Positions 1 to 4,910 of a stretch of 5,159 bases of DNA are shown one piece after another (the first letter of the stretch is position 1; each line of letters begins with the position of its first letter). The translations under genes and the position numbers were made by a program. Location of the stretch: NCBI GenBank assembly GCA_027482725.1, contig JAIXVT010000032.1:1-5159 (forward strand), written 5' to 3'. Origin of the DNA: Pseudomonadota bacterium (GTDB taxonomy: Bacteria > Bdellovibrionota > UBA1018 > CAIMNF01). The notes beneath the pieces are model-generated. The model was given only the letters and a program-made list of their open reading frames with translations. It did no database searches and was not told the DNA's origin.

Positions 1-2
1 CA

Positions 3-929
3 CAAAATACTTTTGCATTCAGACTGTTTCACGGGCCCGGCGATAGTTTTGGGTCACCCGACCTGAACGACATCCACATTGATGCGTTTGAAACAACACG
101 GGGATTAGAGCCCGATCGCTACGTATGGGTGACTCACAAAAAAAAACTAACTCCTGAAACCCTTACCCTATTAGAAGAATACTTTAGAACGATTGGCGTT
201 GCAGGTGCCGTATCTATGGACCGATCGTCACGCGAACCCAAAGTCACGGCATTGCCTATTTTTGGAACGATCCCCGCACAGCCTATTGTCGTGATTGAAA
301 ACGGAATTCCGTTTTCAATCCGACTTGTGGGCTCCAAACACCCTGGGCTATTTTTGGACCTTGAGCCCCTCCGCCGCAAGTTGATGAGCTATTGCACCAA
401 CAAGACGGTGCTCAATGTTTTTGCGTATACCGGCGCCTTATCCCTCGCTGCGGCAAAGTCGGGTGCAACCCATGTGACTCATGTGGATCTATCTGCGCCA
501 ACCAACACGTGGGCAAAGGAAAACTGGGAATTGGCAAACTTACCGGAGGACCAGATATCCATCCACACTCAAGACACGTTTGATTTTTTAGAAATCGCGA
601 TAAAAAAACGACGGCAATTTGATGTGGTGATTTCTGATCCGCCGTCGTTTTCACGGGGATCGAAACGCACGTTCAGTACAGCAAAAGATCTCGATAAATT
701 ACACCTTGCTCTTTTAAAGGTGACTGCACCAGGAGGTTTGCTGATTACGAACATTAACTCTGAAAATCAAGCCGAAACGGATGTTTTAAAGTCCATTGCA
801 GCTTGCGCAAAATCCCTAAGCAGAACAGCCCAAATCATTGGGCGCATCGATTTGCCCGAAACTTTTCCCACCGCACCGAACAATCCATCATCGCGGTATC
901 TTAAGGGGTTTTTAGTGTCCTTGGGGTAA
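3..929 (+). CDS. Class I SAM-dependent RNA methyltransferase, RlmI/RlmK-like (5' partial)
   Basis: The frame is open from the left edge, so the true start lies upstream; 308 codons are visible. The GTG at 129 is unlikely to be the start, because the preceding 42 codons encode family-like sequence (RLFHGPGDS near residues 7-15). In order come the VIENGIPFSIRL strand (96-107), HPGLFLDLEPLRR (113-125), SAM motif I LNVFAYTG (137-144), an acidic residue after motif I (D162) and motif IV DPPSFSRG (212-219). A C-terminal RYLKGFLV follows. This order matches the RlmI/RlmK/RlmL group of 23S rRNA methyltransferases. The family would transfer methyl from SAM to a base in large-subunit rRNA. The strand after motif IV reads ITNINS (248-253), without the Cys seen in the FSCSG motif of the m5C enzyme RlmI. 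An RlmK/L-like guanine chemistry is therefore more likely than m5C, but the target base is not assignable. Its 3' end overlaps the convergent gene by 18 bp. Confidence 0.9.
   Translation, partial: QNTFAFRLFHGPGDSFGSPDLNDIHIDAFETTRGLEPDRYVWVTHKKKLTPETLTLLEEYFRTIGVAGAVSMDRSSREPKVTALPIFGTIPAQPIVVIENGIPFSIRLVGSKHPGLFLDLEPLRRKLMSYCTNKTVLNVFAYTGALSLAAAKSGATHVTHVDLSAPTNTWAKENWELANLPEDQISIHTQDTFDFLEIAIKKRRQFDVVISDPPSFSRGSKRTFSTAKDLDKLHLALLKVTAPGGLLITNINSENQAETDVLKSIAACAKSLSRTAQIIGRIDLPETFPTAPNNPSSRYLKGFLVSLG
293..320. repeat. Perfect 28-bp palindrome inside the methyltransferase gene
   Basis: The left half GATTGAAAACGGAA (293-306) is followed directly by its exact reverse complement TTCCGTTTTCAATC (307-320), with no spacer and no mismatch. 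Symmetry stops at the next base pair (T292 against C321). The central six bases are GAATTC. It encodes the family-conserved IENGIPFSI segment, and the opposite strand reads the same nine residues. The function is unknown: it could be an mRNA hairpin, a protein-binding site or a chance result of codon choice. Confidence 0.95.
605..651. repeat. 11-bp inverted repeat over the motif IV codons
   Basis: AAAACGACGGC (605-615) is the exact reverse complement of GCCGTCGTTTT (641-651), separated by 25 bases. The right arm lies in the codons for the PPSF part of the DPPSF motif. In mRNA this could fold into a GC-containing stem with a 25-nt loop. A coincidence of Lys/Arg and Pro/Ser codons is possible. 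Confidence 0.6.
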
Positions 930-1964
930 TAATCTGCTTTGAAACTTCTCCAAAAAGATTGAAAGTTCGTTGAAGGATCTTGTAATAAACTCGGCAACAC
1001 TGTGATCAGATTCCTTATAACTCGCAGGAACCCAAGCCCCGTAGAAATCATCTATCTTAATTTGTTTCATCAACGTTTCAGTATTGTCCCGATGAAAGCT
1101 TTCAATTGTTTTGACAACGTCCTGCCCGTCATCAAGAAAATCCACAATACTTAGGCTCTGCTCATGAGAAGCATAAAAGAGCGAAAAATCCAGTAGCAGT
1201 TTTTTCTCGGAAGAAAGTTTTGGGTGCAGTTCTCGATAAAAAACTCCCAACTCCTTTAACCTAGGCGCATAGCCGTTGCCGTAAGCATATTCCATTTCAA
1301 TAGCGTGAAAAATATCATGGTCAAAAAATTTATCCGGAAAAAAGACTTCACCATCAACTTCGGTTGGATCAGCAACCACTCCTAAAGGAAATATTCCTTC
1401 GCCTAACAGTCTATTAAATGTCGTCAGCCCTATCGAATCAGAGAATGTAGGTAATAACAAAACATTGGGGAAAACACCTAAAAATTGAGAGATGTAATTT
1501 TGGTTTAGTTTAATATCAATTTCTCTAATTTTTCTTTTTTCTCGGGGAGTCAATATGGTGCTCACCCTAAGTGCATGATCCAAAACCAACCGGTAACTCA
1601 CACTGTCCGAGTGGATCCACTTTCTCTCAAGCTCCCCAAGCGCCTCGCTCCGCGAATTCACATCGTAGGCACCATACTTCCCAACTTGGGCTGCAAGACC
1701 GCGTCGTGCAAACTCAAACAGTCTTCCGGCAAGCTCTCTTAGTTCCTTAAGCGGCGTATCCACGGTTACCCCCGGCTGACGGAGGATTTCTGAATACTGG
1801 TGAGCTTCTCCCACCAGGGATTCTCCCGCGCGATATTTTTGGGATAACTGCTCAATTTGCTGATCCCGTGTCAAAAGCGCTTGGGAACAATCTAATCCCG
1901 AAACGGCAACCTGCCCCCAAAAGGCGGTCAATATCCACAATGCGGACGTAAATCTTTTTTCCAT
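912..1964 (-). CDS. Secreted protein of unknown function with HDxxH motif
   Basis: I do not recognise a named family. The 350-residue product starts with a signal-peptide-like N-terminus: MEKR, then a hydrophobic run at about residues 6-22. The mature part probably begins near LDCSQ. The residue before Cys26 is Asp, so this is not a lipobox and a lipoprotein is unlikely. Residues 27-160 look helical and charged. The most distinctive stretch is FPLGVVADPTEVDG (192-205) followed by FFDHDIFHAIEM (213-224), which contains H216-D217-x-x-H220. An SHEQS (266-270) comes later. This cluster of His, Asp and Glu could bind a metal or be catalytic, but that is inference. The ATG has an AGGG Shine-Dalgarno-like sequence (1974-1977, minus strand) nine bases upstream. 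The gene is divergent from the small secreted-protein gene at 2120 and convergent, with an 18-bp overlap, to the methyltransferase. It looks more AT-rich than its neighbours by eye. Being a real gene is well supported by length, signal peptide and ribosome site. Confidence 0.82.
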   Translation of the reverse strand: MEKRFTSALWILTAFWGQVAVSGLDCSQALLTRDQQIEQLSQKYRAGESLVGEAHQYSEILRQPGVTVDTPLKELRELAGRLFEFARRGLAAQVGKYGAYDVNSRSEALGELERKWIHSDSVSYRLVLDHALRVSTILTPREKRKIREIDIKLNQNYISQFLGVFPNVLLLPTFSDSIGLTTFNRLLGEGIFPLGVVADPTEVDGEVFFPDKFFDHDIFHAIEMEYAYGNGYAPRLKELGVFYRELHPKLSSEKKLLLDFSLFYASHEQSLSIVDFLDDGQDVVKTIESFHRDNTETLMKQIKIDDFYGAWVPASYKESDHSVAEFITRSFNELSIFLEKFQSRLLPQGH

Positions 1965-1982
1965 CTGAGTTTACCCTATATC

Positions 1983-2004
1983 TGTTGATAAAAAAAAATC
2001 AACA
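1983..2004. promoter_or_regulatory. Dyad TGTTGAT-A8-ATCAACA, candidate operator or 5' leader hairpin
   Basis: The arms TGTTGAT (1983-1989) and ATCAACA (1998-2004) are exact reverse complements around a run of eight A. The dyad lies 19 bp upstream of the minus-strand ATG at 1964. If the promoter at 2004-2032 is right, it overlaps or immediately follows the transcription start. It could act as a repressor site, or as a leader hairpin with a U-rich loop. It sits nine bases from the second dyad. Confidence 0.45.
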
Positions 2005-2032
2005 TTACACCCCCTGTCTAAGGTTTAGACAG
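2004..2032 (-). promoter_or_regulatory. Candidate sigma-70-type promoter for the HDxxH secreted protein
   Basis: On the minus strand, TGTAAT (2009 down to 2004) matches the -10 consensus at five of six positions. CTGTCT (2032 down to 2027), 17 bases upstream, is a weak -35 (three of six). Transcription would start near 1997, giving a leader of about 33 bases. The weak -35 lies in the right arm of the 2014-2032 palindrome, so a bound regulator would directly affect it. This is consensus matching only. Confidence 0.3.
2014..2032. promoter_or_regulatory. Perfect dyad CTGTCTAA-GGT-TTAGACAG, candidate operator
   Basis: Two exact 8-bp inverted arms (2014-2021 and 2025-2032) flank a 3-bp spacer. 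There is no T-tract after the dyad on either strand, so it does not look like a terminator. The short spacer and the position between two divergent genes fit a site for a dimeric regulator. The extended half-site TTTAGACAG (2024-2032) recurs once, at 4317-4325. Confidence 0.5.
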
Positions 2033-2057
2033 CTGCCTGAACACTAAATAGCCAAAC

Positions 2058-2063
2058 TATAAA
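2058..2063 (+). promoter_or_regulatory. Possible -10 element TATAAA for the small secreted protein
   Basis: TATAAA lies 56 bases before the ATG at 2120 and matches the -10 consensus at five of six positions. No acceptable -35 is present at 16-18 bases spacing, so it would need an activator or is fortuitous. The two dyads upstream could provide such a site. Confidence 0.25.
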
Positions 2064-2091
2064 AAATCCTTTAGTTCCAAGGACTACCGGT

Positions 2092-2107
2092 TGGCATAGC
2101 CCTCGCT
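2092..2107 (+). promoter_or_regulatory. Weak sigma-54-like promoter match just before the start codon
   Basis: TGGCATAGCCCTCGCT keeps the two invariant features of -24/-12 promoters. GG is at 2093-2094 and GC at 2105-2106, exactly 12 bases apart. C to T, G to A and T to C departures occur at three other consensus positions. Transcription would begin near 2118, only two bases before the ATG at 2120, giving an essentially leaderless message. This is speculative and could be chance. Confidence 0.2.
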
Positions 2108-2119
2108 TATTGCATAGGC

Positions 2120-2497
2120 ATGAGAAGCTCAATCCAGTTTGGTGGTTTACTTGTCGCCCTGTCTCTGTACGCAACTGCGCAAGCCCTTGCCGAACCCGCA
2201 CAAATTTTCACCAATGTCAGTAGCGCGAAAGAAAAAAAGATGATCTATGATACCGTTCATCAGGCTCGGATCTACGCTCCAAACTTAGTCAAGATTCTCA
2301 AATACGACGGCGAAGCCCTGTTAGGGGAACCCACCAAAACCCAGGTGGATATTTACAAAATGAGTGATCTTGGACCCGAGAAAACATTCTCTACCCAATT
2401 TTTAGGTGAGCCCAACCGTCCAGCCCTCCTTCAAATTTTTTCTGAATACGCAGTAAAGCACTCCGTTAAGGATGCCGAGCTGGCTACACGGCCGTAA
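2120..2497 (+). CDS. Small secreted protein of unknown function
   Basis: I do not recognise the 125-residue product. Residues 1-24 are a textbook signal peptide: MRSS, a hydrophobic core GGLLVALSLYATA, then an A-L-A cleavage site with E25 as the predicted first mature residue. The mature protein is about 101 residues, soluble and without cysteine. It contains a YDTVHQARIYAPNLVKIL segment (43-60) and ends KDAELATRP. Periplasmic or exported location follows from the signal peptide; the function is unknown. The ATG at 2120 is the only ATG that keeps the signal peptide, yet no usable Shine-Dalgarno precedes it: TAGG sits just one base before the ATG. The last codons belong to a 15-bp tandem repeat that continues in frame for 19 sense codons beyond the TAA at 2495, to a second TAA at 2555. 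The ancestral protein may have been longer. The gene is divergent from the HDxxH secreted protein. Confidence 0.75.
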   Translation: MRSSIQFGGLLVALSLYATAQALAEPAQIFTNVSSAKEKKMIYDTVHQARIYAPNLVKILKYDGEALLGEPTKTQVDIYKMSDLGPEKTFSTQFLGEPNRPALLQIFSEYAVKHSVKDAELATRP

Positions 2498-2558
2498 TCT
2501 AAACGACCACAATCTACACAGCAATTATCTACACAGCCGTATTTGATACGACTGTAAC
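2484..2558 (+). repeat. Degenerate 15-bp tandem repeat across the 3' end of the small secreted-protein gene
   Basis: Four contiguous 15-bp units can be aligned: CTACACGGCCGTAAT (2484), CTAAACGACCACAAT (2499), CTACACAGCAATTAT (2514) and CTACACAGCCGTATT (2529). A weaker fifth unit follows at 2544-2558. Because 15 is a multiple of three, the repeat keeps one reading frame. It would encode pentads ATRP(stop), SKRPQ, STQQL, STQPY and LIRL(stop). The first unit contains the gene's TAA, which aligns with CAA in unit 2. Confidence 0.7.
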
Positions 2559-2575
2559 GCGGTAAACGCGCTACA
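2533..2575. other. Two overlapping hairpins between convergent genes
   Basis: Hairpin 1 (2533-2555) pairs ACAG and CGTAT with ATACG and CTGT. It has one internal C-A mismatch and a TTG loop. Hairpin 2 (2553-2575) pairs TGTA and CGCG with CGCG and TACA. It has one A-C mismatch and a GTAAA loop. They share three bases, so only one can fully form. Neither is followed by a T-run on either strand, so intrinsic termination is doubtful. They could still slow polymerase or protect 3' ends of the convergent transcripts. The rest of 2576-2607 shows nothing. Confidence 0.4.
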
Positions 2576-2607
2576 TCCCGGCTGAGATCCTGTTTTGATC
2601 GAAAGCT

Positions 2608-3288
2608 CTATTCGGTTACCGTAGGAGCATTTTGCTCTGAGGGAGCACTTACACTTCCCGGAAGCGTAGACATCGGCTGGCCTTTTAACACCAAACGTAA
2701 TTCGGTCGCACCTCGGGGCCCACGTGGAGCACGCTCTGGACGGTTGCCTTCAGGTTGGCGTGGGCGACGCTCGCCCTTAAACTCCCCGCGAGGTTTCCGA
2801 TCACCGAACTCGCGGCGTGGACGTGCAGGTTTTTCCGCAGATCCCGGAGCGCCTTGCGGGTCGCCAAAACTTTTTGGGCGATCCTCTGCACTTCGGCCCT
2901 CTCCACTTCGGCGACGTTCATTGCGCCCATCACCGCGTGGCCCTCGTTTATCGCCCCGTTTTCCGTCACGAGGACCTTTTGCAAATCGTCCTTTACCCGC
3001 AGCAGCTTGTGGGGGCGCTGGAAAAAATTCCATCCCGAACAAATGGTCGGATTTTTCCACCAAGCCTGCGGGAGCTTTTTCCCCTTCGGCGGGCTTGGGG
3101 TAAACCAACACACGTTTCACGCGGTCTTCTTTGCCCGCAATCATTTCTAAAGCGGATCGAAACAACGTGAGTTTCGGTTCTTCGAGTTTTAACGTTTCCG
3201 TCAGATGGGCATTGAGCGCATCGTCGGTTTTTCCTAAAGCCTTAACCTCTCGGAGCGTGAAGCCCGAAAATTCTGTCATTGTTTTCAT
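2608..3288 (-). CDS. Basic Arg/Gly/Pro-rich protein of unknown function, possible nucleic-acid binder
   Basis: No named family is recognised. Counting from the ATG at 3288 the product is 226 residues. About 90 N-terminal residues look folded and partly helical (TEFSGFTLREVKALGKTDD, then LEEPKLTLFRSALEMIAGKEDRVKRVLVYP). They are followed by about 100 residues very rich in Arg, Gly, Pro, Lys and Glu, with RGD/RGG-like runs such as GDKRGPRGDG. The tail ends ATELRLVLKGQP plus a Ser/Pro/Thr-rich end. Such disordered basic tails are common in RNA-binding proteins, so RNA or DNA binding is a reasonable inference, not shown. No signal peptide is present. The start is uncertain. A GTG at 3315 would add nine residues and an ATG at 3279 would remove three; none has a clear Shine-Dalgarno. 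A TTGACG (3329 down to 3324) upstream would favour the ATG starts if it is a -35. The frame is chosen over overlapping open frames because its N-terminal half looks like ordinary protein. Confidence 0.7.
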   Translation of the reverse strand: MKTMTEFSGFTLREVKALGKTDDALNAHLTETLKLEEPKLTLFRSALEMIAGKEDRVKRVLVYPKPAEGEKAPAGLVEKSDHLFGMEFFPAPPQAAAGKGRFAKGPRDGKRGDKRGPRGDGRNERRRSGEGRSAEDRPKSFGDPQGAPGSAEKPARPRREFGDRKPRGEFKGERRPRQPEGNRPERAPRGPRGATELRLVLKGQPMSTLPGSVSAPSEQNAPTVTE

Positions 3289-3352
3289 AGGGATGAATTT
3301 ACTCTGAGCCAACACGGGAGATACGTCAAGTTAACGGGATTGATTTAATTTC

Positions 3353-3380
3353 TTAAAAATTGAAATCATTGCCCTATAAA
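3353..3380 (+). promoter_or_regulatory. Candidate promoter for the AAA+ regulator-like gene
   Basis: TTAAAA (3353-3358) and TATAAA (3375-3380) lie 16 bases apart and match the sigma-70-type -35 and -10 at four and five of six positions. Transcription would start near 3387, giving a leader of about 70 bases. An imperfect AT-rich dyad overlaps the -35 region: TGATTT and AATTT pair with AAATT and AAATCA, with one bulged G (3341-3368). Confidence 0.35.
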
Positions 3381-3457
3381 TTAGGCATTTTCGGACCATT
3401 TATCGGTAGAACAAATCCGTTGAAGTCGGTATCCTACTTCCCTTAGGTGAAATCATT
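3361..3457 (+). repeat. Direct repeat of TGAAATCATT in the AAA+ gene's upstream region
   Basis: TGAAATCATT occurs at 3361-3370, between the proposed -35 and -10, and again at 3448-3457, between the Shine-Dalgarno and the ATG. The copies are 87 bp apart. The core AAATCA is also present inverted at 3341-3346 (TGATTT). The arrangement could be a set of binding sites for an autoregulator, but one copy may simply be leader sequence. Confidence 0.4.
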
Positions 3458-4309
3458 ATGAGCATGGTTTATTTCGTCCCTGCAAAACAACGAAAAATTG
3501 CCCTCGCAGCAGCGCAGTCCGATGATGATCCCGTGTTGATTATCGGAGGATCAGGAACAGGTAAAGGCGCACTTGCGCGTTGGATTCACCAAAACAGCTC
3601 ACGTTCATCGCAACCCCTGATCGAAACGGAAAAGTCCCGATCGATCTCCGATCAGATCCGCGAAGCGAACAGTGGCACCTTGATTGTCGATGATGTCTCT
3701 ACCTATCCGGTAGCGGAACAAATTGTTCTTTTGAATTTTCTCAAAACGCGGATGATTCCCATGAATGCCAAGTCCGCGGACAAAGCAGTACCGATGATTG
3801 CCAATGTGCGCATCATCGCAACGTCATCACCACAGATTGACTCCCGTGCTCGGGCGGGAATGTTCAACGACGAACTGTTGCTCAGGCTGAGCAAAAACCG
3901 ACTGGAAATGCCTCCCCTTGTGGAACGCGAAGAAGAATTCGGGGACATCGCCATGGGAATTTTACATGAAATTACTCATGAGCTTCACAAAGAGTACATT
4001 AAAGGATTCTCGGAACAAGTGTGGTCGCAGTTAAAAAATTACGATTGGCCCGGAAACTTGCGGGAATTGCGCAACGTTCTGCGCGTGGCAATTTTAACCT
4101 GTGATTCTGAGCGGGTGGAAAGCTCAGACCTTCCCGACTTCGGTCATGATAAAATCAACTTTCAAGCCACCCGATCCGAGTTTGAAAAAATCTACCTCTC
4201 AGAACTTCTCCGTAGCTTTAATCACGATTTGGACAAAGTGGCCCGCGCCAGCCGAATGGAGCGCATGCCTTTATTGGAAAAGCTGAAGCGCTACGGCCTT
4301 ATCCATTAA
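3458..4309 (+). CDS. Degenerate sigma-54-activator-like AAA+ protein with Fis-type HTH, lacking GAFTGA
   Basis: The 283-residue product has bacterial enhancer-binding protein architecture without an N-terminal sensory domain. Walker A GGSGTGKG is at 30-37, Walker B TLIVDD at 74-79, sensor I VRIIATSS at 117-124 and an arginine-finger region FNDELLLRL at 136-144. PPLVERE (152-158), sensor II WPGNLRELRNVL (197-208) and a C-terminal Fis-like helix-turn-helix (about 240-281) follow. Compared with PspF it is unusual. The Walker A lysine (K36) and Walker B aspartate (D78) are only 42 residues apart, against 65 in PspF, and the GAFTGA loop that contacts sigma-54 is absent. The catalytic Walker B Glu is Asp (D79), and the first arginine finger is Asn (N137) while the second (R143) is kept. 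It probably binds DNA and perhaps ATP, but classical sigma-54 activation seems unlikely; TyrR is a known GAFTGA-less precedent acting with sigma-70. AGGTGA (3445-3450), seven bases before the ATG, supports this start. Confidence 0.88.
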   Translation: MSMVYFVPAKQRKIALAAAQSDDDPVLIIGGSGTGKGALARWIHQNSSRSSQPLIETEKSRSISDQIREANSGTLIVDDVSTYPVAEQIVLLNFLKTRMIPMNAKSADKAVPMIANVRIIATSSPQIDSRARAGMFNDELLLRLSKNRLEMPPLVEREEEFGDIAMGILHEITHELHKEYIKGFSEQVWSQLKNYDWPGNLRELRNVLRVAILTCDSERVESSDLPDFGHDKINFQATRSEFEKIYLSELLRSFNHDLDKVARASRMERMPLLEKLKRYGLIH

Positions 4310-4412
4310 TTAATTTTTTAGACAGAAACAGCCAGGCTTTTCTCTGACGTATTCCCCGATGCGACCGGACTTGATCAAATCCAGTTAGGGAATTCGGAGT
4401 CTAATCTCGCTA

Positions 4413-4892
4413 TCAAGATTCAGCGACGACCAGTTTAATCAGTTCGAATCGAGGGTCATAGTTTCCCTCAGCGTGGGTTTTGCAACACTTTGCACACGCG
4501 GCTTTGGGAAGAACTTTTCGGGTAGAAACCTGAACATTGCACATCTTGCACTGGTAATGGTGTTTATAGGGTCGGTGTAACGGAACGGCGTTGTAACGAC
4601 TTACCCCCATACGCTCCATAATCCGATAAAACTCTACGGTGTGGCCATAAGGCTTTTTTGAAAGCCAAAGGTAATAGTGAATCATTTCGTGACCGACAGT
4701 ATCGCGGATGTAAAAATCAGAGCTGTCCACCCGCAACAAATATTCGGCGACTTCGATCACAGGACACGCAGGATCTGGAATAAACCGACCGGCCGTAGAT
4801 TTAAGACGCGAATTAAAGCGCAACACGGGCTCCGGCAAGTCCCCATTAAAAAATTCGCGATTCCATGCTTCGAACACATTGAGCAAGTCCAT
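4413..4892 (-). CDS. SprT-like zinc metalloprotease-family protein
   Basis: The 159-residue product has the SprT-like layout. An N-terminal helix LLNVFEAWNREFFNGDLP (3-20) leads to the active-site motif H68-E-M-I-H72. A likely third zinc ligand is H84 in YGHTVEF. A C-terminal zinc ribbon has paired cysteines C115/C118 and C133/C136. In eukaryotes the SPRTN branch degrades DNA-protein crosslinks. The role of bacterial SprT-like proteins is poorly defined, so protease activity on DNA-bound proteins is a family-based inference. The full HExxH and all four ribbon cysteines are intact. No signal peptide is seen, so it is cytoplasmic. The ATG at 4892 is preceded by GGGG (4899-4902) six bases upstream, a modest ribosome site. 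The Smr gene lies upstream on the same strand with 57 bp between, so co-transcription is possible. The downstream end faces the AAA+ gene. The 103 bp between them contain a single TTTAGACAG (4317-4325) and no clear terminator. Confidence 0.88.
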   Translation of the reverse strand: MDLLNVFEAWNREFFNGDLPEPVLRFNSRLKSTAGRFIPDPACPVIEVAEYLLRVDSSDFYIRDTVGHEMIHYYLWLSKKPYGHTVEFYRIMERMGVSRYNAVPLHRPYKHHYQCKMCNVQVSTRKVLPKAACAKCCKTHAEGNYDPRFELIKLVVAES

Positions 4893-4910
4893 CCTAGACC
4901 CCGTGCTCTT

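Noticed and set aside
129..131. GTG as the start of the methyltransferase
   Set aside because: The frame is open to the window edge and the upstream 42 codons look like family sequence (RLFHGPGD). No Shine-Dalgarno precedes the GTG.
134..379. Minus-strand 81-residue open frame opposite the methyltransferase
   Set aside because: It is a shadow of the real gene. Its IENGIPFSI stretch only arises because the DNA is palindromic there.
1885..1890. Lipobox at Cys26 of the HDxxH secreted protein
   Set aside because: The sequence is GLDC with Asp immediately before Cys, which does not fit the lipobox, so an ordinary signal peptide is more likely.
2091..2115. Sigma-54 promoter read as TTGGCAT paired with TTGCA
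   Set aside because: The GG and GC pairs are 19 bases apart instead of 12. Only the alternative pairing with TCGCT keeps the spacing, and that is reported separately with low confidence.
2685..3170. Several overlapping open frames (both strands) in the RG-rich gene
   Set aside because: GC-rich, stop-poor codons for Arg, Gly and Pro leave the other frames open. Their translations are low-complexity or lack any recognisable protein character.
4302..4320. TTAATTAA followed by six T as a terminator for the AAA+ gene
   Set aside because: The palindrome is all A/T and has no stable GC stem, so it does not resemble an intrinsic terminator.
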